Assembly (NCBI GenBank): GCA_028714315.1
Contig: JAQTMN010000014.1
Location: forward strand, 1 to 49,790
Length of the DNA stretch: 49,790 nt
Direction of reading: 5' to 3'
DNA from: Sulfuricella sp.
Lineage (GTDB): Bacteria > Pseudomonadota > Gammaproteobacteria > Burkholderiales > Sulfuricellaceae
The first letter of the stretch is position 1, and every line of letters begins with the position of its first letter. Below are positions 8,040 to 16,103 of the stretch, in pieces. Both the position numbers and the translations under genes were made by a program. The notes below the pieces were generated by a model that did not search any database, had not been told where the DNA came from, and worked only from the letters and a program-made list of their open reading frames with translations.

Positions 8040-9436
8040 TCTCCATCGGGCAGTTCGAACGCCACCACGGCGCCTCCCTGCGGCAGGTTTTCAATCCAGA
8101 TTTTGCCGCCGCGGCTTTCGACGATGCGCCGGGCGATGGACAGGCCGATGCCGGTGCCGCCTTCGCCGCCGCTCAGGCGTTCGAAAATCTCGAAAATCCG
8201 CTCGCGATATTTCTCCGGAATGCCGGGGCCATTGTCGCCGACGCGGTAGCGGCTCAGCGTTCCATCCCGTTCGCCGCTGACGCGGATTTGCGGCGGCACC
8301 GCGGGATCGACCGGCCGGCCGTGGCTGAGGGCATTATCCAACAGCAGCTCGAACAAATCCATCAGGCGCGGCCGGTCGAGCACGGCGGCGGGCAGCGGCT
8401 CGGCGGCGAGGACCGCGCCCGTGGCCGTCATGCGCGGCGCCAAGCGCTGCCTCACTTCCGCCAGCGCGGCATTGACGTCTTCCGCCCGCACCTCGGCGCG
8501 CGGCTCGCCCGCCGCCAGGTAGAGCTGGATATCGCGCACCAGGCCGCGCAGGCGGGCCGCATCCCGTTCGAGATAGCCGAGCGATTCGCACACCTCGGCG
8601 TCCTTGCTCGGTTCCGGCAGCGCGGCCAGGCGGGTGCGCAGGCGCTGGGTATAGCTGGTGAAGCGCCGCGTCGGCTCCATCAGATGGTGCGCGGAGACTT
8701 CGGCGAAGCGGGTGAGATCGGCGTTGGCCTGGCGCAGCTGCTCCTGCGCGGCCCTGGACGCCGCCGCCATGCGGTTGAAGGAGGCGATCAGATGGCGCAG
8801 CTCCGGGCTGCCCTCGATCGCCAGGCGGGTATCCAGGGCGCCGCCGGCGATGGCGTCGGCGCCCTCCTCCAGCCGTTTGAGCGGCGCCAGGCCGGCGCGC
8901 AGCGCCAGCCAGATGCCCAGAAAATCCAGCACGATGGCGAGCAGCAGGATGGCGAGATGATCCAGCAGGCGCAGCCAGGCGCGGTTGGCGATGCCCTGCG
9001 CGGTCAGGGCGATGGCGATGGCGCCGTAGCCCCGGCCGCCCACCTTGATCGTGGCCTGGCCGGCAACGTCCCCGAAGCCGAATTCCCGGAAGAACCAGCC
9101 CGGCGCCACGGCGGGCAGCGGTTTGTCGGCGCTCTGCAGGGCTTTGCCGGAAACGTCGATGAACCGGACGCTGGCCACCCGCGGCCGCAAGGCATAGCGG
9201 TCGAGGGCCTGCTGCAGGCTGGCGAAATCGCCGGTCACCGCCAGCTCGGCCAGCGCCGCGGGCAGGGCCTCCAGCTCCTGGGCCAGCTCGACTTCCAGGT
9301 CGGCGCGGGCGCCGCTCGCCTCCTCGCGGGCGGAAACGAACAGCATGGCCGCCGCCGCCACCAGCAGCGCGAAACTCGCGATCGCCAGCAGGCGCGCGAC
9401 GAACGGCAGTCGATTCCAGAAAACATCGAGAAACAT
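8036..9436 (-). CDS. Membrane sensor histidine kinase (HAMP, phytochrome-type HisKA)
   Basis: 466 aa. Membrane helix at about 15-35, a periplasmic sensor of about 120 residues, second helix at about 160-180, HAMP to about 235, then the dimerisation domain. The acceptor is probably His250 in SAHHLMEPTRRF, a variant of the HDLxEP box of phytochrome-like kinases. The ATPase domain has N (LLDNALSH), G1 (DNGPGIPE) and G2 (GGTGIGLSIARRI). The gene overlaps the Rcp1-like regulator by 4 nt. The periplasmic sensor is not recognised. A 164-bp gap with a 9-bp-stem hairpin separates it from the kinase gene upstream. Confidence 0.93.
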   Translation of the reverse strand: MFLDVFWNRLPFVARLLAIASFALLVAAAAMLFVSAREEASGARADLEVELAQELEALPAALAELAVTGDFASLQQALDRYALRPRVASVRFIDVSGKALQSADKPLPAVAPGWFFREFGFGDVAGQATIKVGGRGYGAIAIALTAQGIANRAWLRLLDHLAILLLAIVLDFLGIWLALRAGLAPLKRLEEGADAIAGGALDTRLAIEGSPELRHLIASFNRMAAASRAAQEQLRQANADLTRFAEVSAHHLMEPTRRFTSYTQRLRTRLAALPEPSKDAEVCESLGYLERDAARLRGLVRDIQLYLAAGEPRAEVRAEDVNAALAEVRQRLAPRMTATGAVLAAEPLPAAVLDRPRLMDLFELLLDNALSHGRPVDPAVPPQIRVSGERDGTLSRYRVGDNGPGIPEKYRERIFEIFERLSGGEGGTGIGLSIARRIVESRGGKIWIENLPQGGAVVAFELPDGE

Positions 9437-9507
9437 GGCGATACGTTAATCCTAAACAGCAGTGAAACGCAAAGAATCCCAAATGCCGCGGCTCCGTAGC
9501 TCCGCAG

Positions 9508-9536
9508 GGCGGGTTAGCCGCAAGGCGTAACCCGCC
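9508..9536. repeat. Hairpin GGCGGGTTA...TAACCCGCC in kinase-kinase gap
   Basis: Perfect 9-bp stem with an 11-nt loop (GCCGCAAGGCG) between the two kinase genes. It has no T-run, so it is probably a repeat rather than a terminator. The same gap ends with AAGCTACAAGCTACA (9597-9612, running into the stop of the next gene), which recurs inside the inverted repeat at 46361-46420. Confidence 0.6.
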
Positions 9537-9600
9537 GGATGTCTGCCCAAAATCATGCGGCGCAATGCGCTTCGCTTATTGGCGCCCTATAAGCCACAAG

Positions 9601-11508
9601 CTACAAGCTACACTCTTCGTCGGCCCGCACCGGCATTTCGAAAACAAAGTCGCTGCCCTGCCCGATCCCCGCCGATTCCACCCAGATGCGGCCGGCGTGA
9701 TGCTCGACGATCCGGCGGCACAGGGCCAGGCCCATGCCGGTGCCTTCGAACCGGGCGCGCGATTGCAGGCGGCTGAAGAACTGGAACAGACGGTCGATCT
9801 GGCGCGGGTCGATGCCGATACCGTGGTCGCGCACGCTCACGCGCCAGCGGCCGTCCGCCACGGCGGAATCCACCGCGACTCGCGGCGGCCGCTCCGGCTC
9901 GTGATATTTGACGGCATTGCCGACCAGGTTCTGGAACAGGCGCACCAGCTCGTCGCGGCTGGCGAACACCTGCGGCCACTCGCCGCTCACGTCCACCGCC
10001 GCGCCAGCTTCCGCGATGACCGGGGCGAGAAAACCGAGCGCCTCGTCGAGCGGTTCGCGGCTTGCCAGCCAGGCCTTGGACTCGGTCTTGCGCCCGACCC
10101 GCGAGTATTCGAGCAGGGAGACGATCATCGCGTCCATGCGCTGGGCACCGTCCAGCGCGAAAGCCATGTTCTCGCGGTCGTCGTCGCCCAGCCTGCCCTT
10201 GAGGGCTTTTTCCAGCAGCCGCAGGTGGCCGCTCACCGCGCGCAGGGGCTGGCGCATGTCGTGCGAGACGCTGTAGGCGAACTGTTCGAGGTCGGCGTTG
10301 GAGCGCTGCAGGGCTTCGGAATTGGCCCGCAGCGCCTCCTCGGCCAACTTGCGTTCGGTGATGTCCCGATCGCTGACGCGGCGCCCCAGGTACTCCCCGC
10401 CCAGCCCGTGAACCGGCTGGCAGCCGTGGGCGATCCAGCGGATTTTGCCGTCGCGCCGCACGATGCGGAAACTCACTTCCATCTCGTTGTGGAAGGCATC
10501 ATTTTCAAGATGCGAATCCAGTATGGCGCGGTCTTCCGGATGGACGATATCCTGCAGCAACCCGGGGTCGGCGACGAACGCCGCCGGCGCGTACCCGGTA
10601 ATCCGTTCGCACGACGGCGAGATGTAGAGAATTTCCTGGCGCGGGCCGATCCAGTACTCCCAGTCGTAGGCGTAGTCCGCCACGGTGTGGAATTTCGCCT
10701 CCTCCCGCTCCAGGTGGTCGTGGGCGGCGCGCAGCGCCTCTTTGCGGGTTTCCAGTGCCGCCATCATGCTGTTGAAGGCATGCGCCATGTCCGAGATGTC
10801 GCGCGGTCCCTTGACCTCGGCGCGCACATTCGGCTGGCCGAGCTCGGCCAGCGCCATGCGCTCCGACAGGTCCGCCAGCGGCCGGGTCAGGCGCCCGGTC
10901 AAAAGGCCGAGAATGACGATGAACACCAGCGCGAAGAACAGCGAGATGCCCAGGTTGACCGCGAACACGTCGCGCTCCAGTCGGCTCAGCGCCGCCTTGG
11001 TTTGCACCACCCGGACGAAGCCGAGGGTTTCGGCGGCGTGTTCATCCATTTCGAATGGTGAAGACGAAGGATTGCCGGCGACGACCGGCGCGACGAAACG
11101 CCATTCCCCGGACGTTTCCTGTTCCAGCAGGGACTGGCTCCCGCCGAACTCCGGCGCGAAGGCGGGAAACTTCCTGGGCGGGTAGCCCGGCCGGGCTTTC
11201 GCGGCGAGGAGCTTGCCCTGCGCAGTGCGCACTTCCACCGCCGCCACGTCCGGATAGGCCAGGGTCGAGGCCACCACTTCGGCGACATCGTCCGGCGAAG
11301 CGTAGAGCAGCGCCAGGACGCTGTGCTTCGCCAGGTTTTCGGCGACATGCCGGCCCTGTTCCACCTGGTTGTCATGAATTTGCCCGCTGACGCGCCACGA
11401 AGTCGCCAGCGAGGAAAGCAGCGCCAGGCACAATATCCCCAGCGCGACGGTAGCCGTCAGCTGCCACCGGAACGAGGCGGATCGAATGGAGTGCGGAAAA
11501 TTTAGCAT
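9601..11508 (-). CDS. Membrane sensor histidine kinase with HAMP and PAS domains
   Basis: 635 aa. First membrane helix at about 17-37, a periplasmic domain of about 130 residues, second helix at about 188-208 (ISLFFALVFIVILGLL), HAMP to about 260 and a short coiled coil. A PAS domain with PAC end follows (about 270-395, ending RRVSDRDITERK). The HisKA acceptor is His416 in SVSHDMRQPLRAV. The ATPase domain shows LVGNAVKYH, RDHGIGIDP and EGTGMGLALCRRI. The kinase core is complete. The sensor domain resembles CHASE8-type regions (QIHDNQVEQGRHVAENLA...), but this is uncertain. The ABC-type binding protein gene lies 218 bp upstream in the same direction and could deliver the signal. Confidence 0.92.
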   Translation of the reverse strand: MLNFPHSIRSASFRWQLTATVALGILCLALLSSLATSWRVSGQIHDNQVEQGRHVAENLAKHSVLALLYASPDDVAEVVASTLAYPDVAAVEVRTAQGKLLAAKARPGYPPRKFPAFAPEFGGSQSLLEQETSGEWRFVAPVVAGNPSSSPFEMDEHAAETLGFVRVVQTKAALSRLERDVFAVNLGISLFFALVFIVILGLLTGRLTRPLADLSERMALAELGQPNVRAEVKGPRDISDMAHAFNSMMAALETRKEALRAAHDHLEREEAKFHTVADYAYDWEYWIGPRQEILYISPSCERITGYAPAAFVADPGLLQDIVHPEDRAILDSHLENDAFHNEMEVSFRIVRRDGKIRWIAHGCQPVHGLGGEYLGRRVSDRDITERKLAEEALRANSEALQRSNADLEQFAYSVSHDMRQPLRAVSGHLRLLEKALKGRLGDDDRENMAFALDGAQRMDAMIVSLLEYSRVGRKTESKAWLASREPLDEALGFLAPVIAEAGAAVDVSGEWPQVFASRDELVRLFQNLVGNAVKYHEPERPPRVAVDSAVADGRWRVSVRDHGIGIDPRQIDRLFQFFSRLQSRARFEGTGMGLALCRRIVEHHAGRIWVESAGIGQGSDFVFEMPVRADEECSL

Positions 11509-11726
11509 GGCTGGCCGATTATCCTAACCGCAAAGACGGAAAAAACAAATCGCATAGCCGAGAAAAGGCGCAAAAAAGCGCAAGAAAAAACCACTTTTAT
11601 CTCCGTGAGGGGTGAGCGGGGAGCGGTGTAGGTCGGGCACCCTACCCTGCATGGCCGATGAGAGGGGTGGGTGGGGAGTCGAGCTCAAAAAGGGAAGGGT
11701 TTTACGCCTCACGCCTCACGGCTTCT
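11509..11726. other. Intergenic gap with degenerate repeat fragments
   Basis: The segment at 11525-11592 carries AACCGCAAAGACGG and GAAAAGGCGCAAAAAAGCGC, decayed versions of the CCGCAAAGG and CCGCGAAAAGGCAC families. At 11600-11735 there are loosely inverted CCGTGAGGGGTGAG and CTCACGCCTCACGG. I see no gene, terminator or clear promoter. Confidence 0.5.
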
Positions 11727-12725
11727 TCACGGCTCCGGGAAAATCAGGTCGAAGTTCTGCCGCCGCGACGTCAGATCGAGGCCCAGGTGGCTGGCGGTGC
11801 GGACATTGACCGCGGCCAGAACTTCTCTCAGCGGCACGATGCCGCGCACGCCGGCAACGCCGTTCGACAAATAGCCCTGCGCGACATTGCCGAGGTTGCG
11901 CCCCAGTTCGACGTTATCCGGGTAGAGCGAAAACAGCGCGCCGCGTTTGACATGGGAAACGCTGCTGGAAAACACCGGCAGCCCGCGGTTCCACGACTCC
12001 TGCAGGACCATGGGCAGAATCGAGGTTTCGTCCACGGTGGTGGAATCCTGCGGCAACCACACGGCATCGCGCCTGGGGTCGGCGGAAGCGAGCAGTTCGC
12101 GGTAACGGACCGCGGCGGTTTTCAGGTCGTCGGCTTCGTAGGTCAGCAATTCGATGTCGTAAGTCCTGGCGGCCTGGCGCGCCAGCCTGATCAGCCATCC
12201 GCTCTGGCGCGGATCGTATACCACGTGGACGCGCCTGGTCCCCGGCAGCAGGTTTTTCAGCCGCGCGAACAGCAGCGCCGGGTCGGGCGACAGGCTGAAG
12301 ACCGGGGTGGCGCGGGCTTCGGCCTCGGGCACCGAAAGCACCCCGGCAGCGACGACGCCGACATTCCTGTCGAGCCCGGCCGCGGCCAGGAGCCCGTGCC
12401 GGCCGAGCGCGATGACCACTTTGATGTCCTGGCGCCGAAGCTCGGCGGCCAAATCCTGGGTGTTGACGCTCATGCCGACAGGAATGCTCACCACGCGGGA
12501 TTTGGCGGTGTCCTCGACCCCCTCGATAATCCGGGTGAAAACGCTGCGGTAAGGCTCGCCGATGTCGGGGTAGATCACGGCGATGGCATGCGCGGAATTC
12601 GCGGCGGACCTGGCGACCACGGGCGGACTGGCGGGTGCGCCACTGGCCGCGCCGTCCGCCAGCAACGCGGCCAGGGCGACGGCGACAGGCGCGCAGCGCC
12701 GCAGCAGACGCAGGAACCCGGTCAT
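11727..12725 (-). CDS. ABC-type substrate-binding protein (ABC_sub_bind-like), exported
   Basis: 332 aa. The open frame continues upstream inside the neighbouring gene, but the real start is the ATG at 12725, which overlaps the stop of the ThDP enzyme gene by 4 nt (ATGA). From there a signal peptide is read (MTGFLRLLRRCAPVAVALAA), then a periplasmic-binding-protein fold: AIAVIYPDIGEPYRSVFTRI, VVIALGRHGLL, RRVHVVYDPRQSGWLIR, DAVWLPQDSTTVDETSI, GALFSLYPDNVELGRNLG. This is the family in which solo binding proteins often sit beside TonB receptors and sensor kinases rather than beside permeases. No permease or ATPase gene is present here. A role in signal sensing for the downstream kinase is inference. 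Confidence 0.85.
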   Translation of the reverse strand: MTGFLRLLRRCAPVAVALAALLADGAASGAPASPPVVARSAANSAHAIAVIYPDIGEPYRSVFTRIIEGVEDTAKSRVVSIPVGMSVNTQDLAAELRRQDIKVVIALGRHGLLAAAGLDRNVGVVAAGVLSVPEAEARATPVFSLSPDPALLFARLKNLLPGTRRVHVVYDPRQSGWLIRLARQAARTYDIELLTYEADDLKTAAVRYRELLASADPRRDAVWLPQDSTTVDETSILPMVLQESWNRGLPVFSSSVSHVKRGALFSLYPDNVELGRNLGNVAQGYLSNGVAGVRGIVPLREVLAAVNVRTASHLGLDLTSRRQNFDLIFPEP

Positions 12726-14524
12726 TTCGCGGTTCCCAGCGCCTTCAGGCGCATGCCGATCGGCGGCACCTCCTCGCCGTCGATGCGCACGTCGAGCACG
12801 AACGGGCCGGACCGGCGCAGCACCGCCTCCATGTCCAGCCCGTCGAAATCGGCCGGCGAACGGATGATGCAACCGGGGATGCCCATGGCCTCGGCGAAGC
12901 GGACGAAGTCCACTTCCGGCAGGCGGAAGGCGACGGGCTCGGCGCCGGCGAGCCGCTGGCCGTGCTTCACCATGCCCAGCGCGCTGTCGTTGAGGATCAC
13001 GAAGACGACGGTCAAGCCTTCCTGCGCGGCGACGGTGATCTCCTGGCCGTTCATCAGGAAACTGCCGTCCCCGGTGAGGCAGACCACCGGGCTGCCGGAA
13101 CCGCCCCGAGCCATGCCGACGGCGGCGCCGATGGCCCAGCCCATGGGAGCGAAATCCATCGTCACGCCGAGCCAGCTGCGGCGCTTGGCGGGCAGGTGGC
13201 GGCGGGCGACGCGCCGGTCCTGCACGTCGAGGTAATGGATCGCCCAGGCGGCGCTGTTGCCGGCGTCGGCGACAAAGCGGACGGTGGCGGGAAAACGCCG
13301 CCCCAGCTCGCGCATCAGCCGCTGCGGCTTGATCGGGACGGCATCGGAGAGGAACTTTGCCGGCTCCAGCAGCATGTCCTCCATCCGGCAAGGCGCCGTT
13401 GTCCCGCTCGCATCGCCGGCGATGCCGTCCGGCTGCCCGTCGCGCAGCTGCGCGATCGCCCGGTCGCAGACCGCGCGGATGCGTCCGCGCACGTGCAGGC
13501 GCGCCATCGGCGAGCGCATCAGGTGGTCTTCGGCGGCATCCACATGCACCAGCCGCTGGTTCAGGATCGTGCCGCACCAGCCGCCGCTGGTCCATTCGCC
13601 CAGGCTGGCGCCGAAGGCGACGATGAGGTCGGGTTGTTCGCGCAGCACGTCGCTCGCCGTGCGGTGGCCGGCAAAGCCGAAAACCCCGCAGTAGGCCGGG
13701 TGCCGCGGGTTGAGGTAGCCCTTGCCGTCCGGCGTGGCGATCAGCAGCGCCCGCACCATGCGGGCCAATTCGAGAATGCCGTCAATGGCCTCGCCGCAGC
13801 CGCCGCCGACGAGGAACACCGCCCGCCGTGCCCGGCGCAGTTCGGCACAGAGCGCCCGTACGGCGCCTTCGTCCAGCAGGGACGGGGGTTGCAGCAGGGA
13901 GCGCAGGTCGTAGGCGGGGCCGGCGTCCAGCGGGCTGCGCAGGATGTCCACCGGAAACGTCAGGTGCGCCGCGCCCTGCGGGGTTTGATGGGCACTGACC
14001 AGGGCGTTGACCAGCTTGGTTTCCACCTGGTCCCGGTGGGAAACCAGCGAGTTGTAGCGGGTACAGTGGCCCAGCATGCCGAACGTGTCGGTGGCGCCGC
14101 TGCCGGATTCCTGCAAGGCCCGCTTGCCGAGGGAGGGCATCGCCGACTGGCCGGTGATCGCCAGCAAGGGGACCCGGTTTTCCGTCGCGCACGCCACGCC
14201 GGTGATCAGGTTGGTGGTGCCCGGCCCGGAAGTGGCGCAGCAGACGCCGAGGCGCCCGGTTTCGCGGGCATAACCGTCGGCCATGAACGCGGCGCCGGAC
14301 TCGTGCCGCGCCAGCACGTGGCGCAGCCCGCCGCGGCGGGCGCTCCTGGCGAGCGCATTGTAGAACGGCTCGATCGCGCCGCCGGGGACGCCGAACACGT
14401 ATTCGACGCCGATCTGCTCGAGATAGGCCACCAGCAGGTCGGCCACCTCCAGCGTCGTCGCCGGGGCCTTGCGGTCCGCGCGCCGCGGCGGATGGGCGCC
14501 GGCGAATGCCGCCGAGCCGCTCAT
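12722..14524 (-). CDS. Thiamine-diphosphate enzyme of the acetolactate synthase family
   Basis: 600 aa from ATG 14524, chosen because GGGGAG stands 8-9 nt upstream and the conserved N-terminus starts soon after; an upstream ATG at 14617 would add an unlike, Arg-rich extension. Domains: Pyr domain with VEYVFGVPGGAIEPFYNAL and the cofactor-activating Glu in RHESGAAFMADGYAR, central domain, and PP domain with the ThDP motif GDGSFLMN...ILND. This fold serves acetolactate synthase, sulfoacetaldehyde acetyltransferase, oxalyl-CoA decarboxylase and others; the sequence alone does not name the substrate. There is no ilvN regulatory subunit beside it. It is flanked by a sulfotransferase gene and an overlapping binding protein gene. 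Confidence 0.88.
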   Translation of the reverse strand: MSGSAAFAGAHPPRRADRKAPATTLEVADLLVAYLEQIGVEYVFGVPGGAIEPFYNALARSARRGGLRHVLARHESGAAFMADGYARETGRLGVCCATSGPGTTNLITGVACATENRVPLLAITGQSAMPSLGKRALQESGSGATDTFGMLGHCTRYNSLVSHRDQVETKLVNALVSAHQTPQGAAHLTFPVDILRSPLDAGPAYDLRSLLQPPSLLDEGAVRALCAELRRARRAVFLVGGGCGEAIDGILELARMVRALLIATPDGKGYLNPRHPAYCGVFGFAGHRTASDVLREQPDLIVAFGASLGEWTSGGWCGTILNQRLVHVDAAEDHLMRSPMARLHVRGRIRAVCDRAIAQLRDGQPDGIAGDASGTTAPCRMEDMLLEPAKFLSDAVPIKPQRLMRELGRRFPATVRFVADAGNSAAWAIHYLDVQDRRVARRHLPAKRRSWLGVTMDFAPMGWAIGAAVGMARGGSGSPVVCLTGDGSFLMNGQEITVAAQEGLTVVFVILNDSALGMVKHGQRLAGAEPVAFRLPEVDFVRFAEAMGIPGCIIRSPADFDGLDMEAVLRRSGPFVLDVRIDGEEVPPIGMRLKALGTAK

Positions 14525-14630
14525 GCCGGCCACTCCCCGCGGGTGAATTCGAGACTCCCGCCCGCCCCCGCGAATCCGCCTCGATCCCCCCGTTCCCAAG
14601 GGGGAGGCAACAACCAAACGCCAACCGTAC

Positions 14631-15896
14631 TCACGCTTTTTTGCCCTCGTAGGGGATCGCGTAGCGCTCCCGATAGAACTTCATGCGGGCCTCGACTTCG
14701 TCCCGCGTCGTGCCGAATTCTTCGAGCGCGTAGCGGTGGCCGGCGTGGCGCGCCTCGCGTTCGCTGTCGGCAAGCCAGGCGTCCATGGCGTCCTCCGCCC
14801 CGGCCGTGAATTCCATGCCGGCGAAATCGTAGATGCGCCGCATCGCTGCCCGCCAGTCGCGGTTCATGTCTTCGTAATGGACATCGAGCTGCTGCGCCGC
14901 GGGAATGGTCTCGCGCGCCTCTATGCAGCGGCGCGCCGCCTGTTCGCAAAAGTCCAGCCACACCTCCCGGATTTGGCCGCGGCAGGGCATGTCCGTGTGC
15001 TGCACCGCGAACCGCCACATCAGCGACATCACCGAGCCCACCGTCTTGAGCGGATCGCGGTGCGTGAACACCACCCTGGCGTCGGGAAAGGTTTTCAGGA
15101 GCGTGCCGAGATCGAGCATGTGCTGGGGGTTCTTCAAGATCCAGCGCTGGTCCTCGGGGTCGCCGCTCGACCAGGAAATCAGCCTCAGCTGGTCCGCCAT
15201 GTCGCGGTAGGCGCCGGTCTTGTCGGCGTCGAGGAACCAGCGGTAGTAGCTCGGGATGTTGTACAGGCCGAGCGCGGAAAAGCTGCAAAAGGAATGGTTC
15301 AGCAGCAGCATCTCTTCCTCCGGCCAATCCGCGTCCATCGGATGCACCATCGATGCGCCCGGATACATGCGATGCCGCATTTCCAGCGTTTTCCGGGCTT
15401 CTTCGTGGCGCGCCGCCCGGCCCGCTTCCGGCCAGCCCATCCGCGGCGCCGGGTTGAGCCCCTCCCAGGTTTTCAGGTACCGCCAGCGCGCGTCGGCGGC
15501 CAGCATGCGCTGCAGGCGGGTGGTGCCGGAGCGGTGGGGGCCGACGATGACGACGGGCGCGACGATCTTGCGCTGCCGGATTTCCGGGTGCGCCTCGAAA
15601 CAGGCGTTGGCCCACAACCGGTTCCTGAGGGAACCCAGGGTACGCGCACGGGCGATGTAGCGGCCGAACGGATTGAGACTGGCCTCCGACTCTACCGCGT
15701 CGAGCAGCACCCTCAGGGCCGGCAGGAAGCCTTCGTCGCCGAACCGTTCCAGGCCGGTCTGCTTCCGCGCTTCGGCGAGAAGAGCCTGTTCCGACAGGTC
15801 GATCCGCGCCAGGCCGAGCGCATTCCGGGCGCGCGCCGCCAGATTGAACAGCTTGACCGGCAAGGGGTGGTAGCGAGTGCTAGGTTTCGTATCCAT
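14631..15896 (-). CDS. PAPS-dependent sulfotransferase family protein
   Basis: 421 aa from ATG 15896. A longer frame to 16037 exists, but it reads through a repeat element and is rejected. The PAPS 5'-phosphosulfate loop is GPHRSGTTRLQRML and the 3'-phosphate region is VVFTHRDPLKTVGSVMS. An N-terminal domain of about 110 residues (LLDAVESEASLNPFGR) matches the large sulfotransferase type common in proteobacteria and actinobacteria. The acceptor molecule is unknown. It lies 106 bp upstream of the ThDP enzyme gene in the same direction; the stretch between holds a GC-rich region with CCCCCGTTCCCAAGGGGGAGG and no gene. Confidence 0.87.
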   Translation of the reverse strand: MDTKPSTRYHPLPVKLFNLAARARNALGLARIDLSEQALLAEARKQTGLERFGDEGFLPALRVLLDAVESEASLNPFGRYIARARTLGSLRNRLWANACFEAHPEIRQRKIVAPVVIVGPHRSGTTRLQRMLAADARWRYLKTWEGLNPAPRMGWPEAGRAARHEEARKTLEMRHRMYPGASMVHPMDADWPEEEMLLLNHSFCSFSALGLYNIPSYYRWFLDADKTGAYRDMADQLRLISWSSGDPEDQRWILKNPQHMLDLGTLLKTFPDARVVFTHRDPLKTVGSVMSLMWRFAVQHTDMPCRGQIREVWLDFCEQAARRCIEARETIPAAQQLDVHYEDMNRDWRAAMRRIYDFAGMEFTAGAEDAMDAWLADSEREARHAGHRYALEEFGTTRDEVEARMKFYRERYAIPYEGKKA

Positions 15897-15918
15897 TGCC
15901 CTAAATACCGCTATTCCA

Positions 15919-16087
15919 TGGCCGCGAAAAGGCACAAAAAACACAAAAGAGAAATGTTGCGACCATGTTAACTTTCCCTGGCTATAAAGATTCCCCCCTT
16001 GAAAAAAGGGGAGGCGGCTGCATAGGCTGCTGGACATAGGGCTATCTGAGGTACATTTTTGTGCTTTTTGCGCCTTTTTGCGGCCAA
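15919..16087. repeat. Inverted repeat, TGGCCGCGAAAAGGCAC family, copy 1
   Basis: The left end TGGCCGCGAAAAGGCACAAA (15919 onward) and the right end GCGCCTTTTTGCGGCCA (to about 16086) face each other around 110 bp that include CCCCCCTTGAAAAAAGGGGAGG. The arrangement is repeated at 43343-43514. It fills the gap between the sulfotransferase gene and the TonB receptor gene. Confidence 0.8.
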
Positions 16088-16103
16088 TGGCTTGACCGCA
16101 TCG

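Noticed and set aside
9565-11061. 498-aa open frame on the plus strand
   Set aside because: Antisense to the PAS histidine kinase, which has all kinase boxes.
11727-13595. 622-aa version of the ABC binding protein
   Set aside because: The first 290 residues are out-of-frame reading of the ThDP enzyme gene, Arg/Ala-rich. The ATG at 12725 gives a signal peptide and an ATGA overlap.
12635-14809. 724-aa open frame on the plus strand
   Set aside because: Antisense to the ThDP enzyme and part of two neighbours; no motif.
15897-16037. 47-residue N-terminal extension of the sulfotransferase
   Set aside because: It is translated from a GGCCGCGAAAAGGCAC repeat; the conserved protein starts near ATG 15896.
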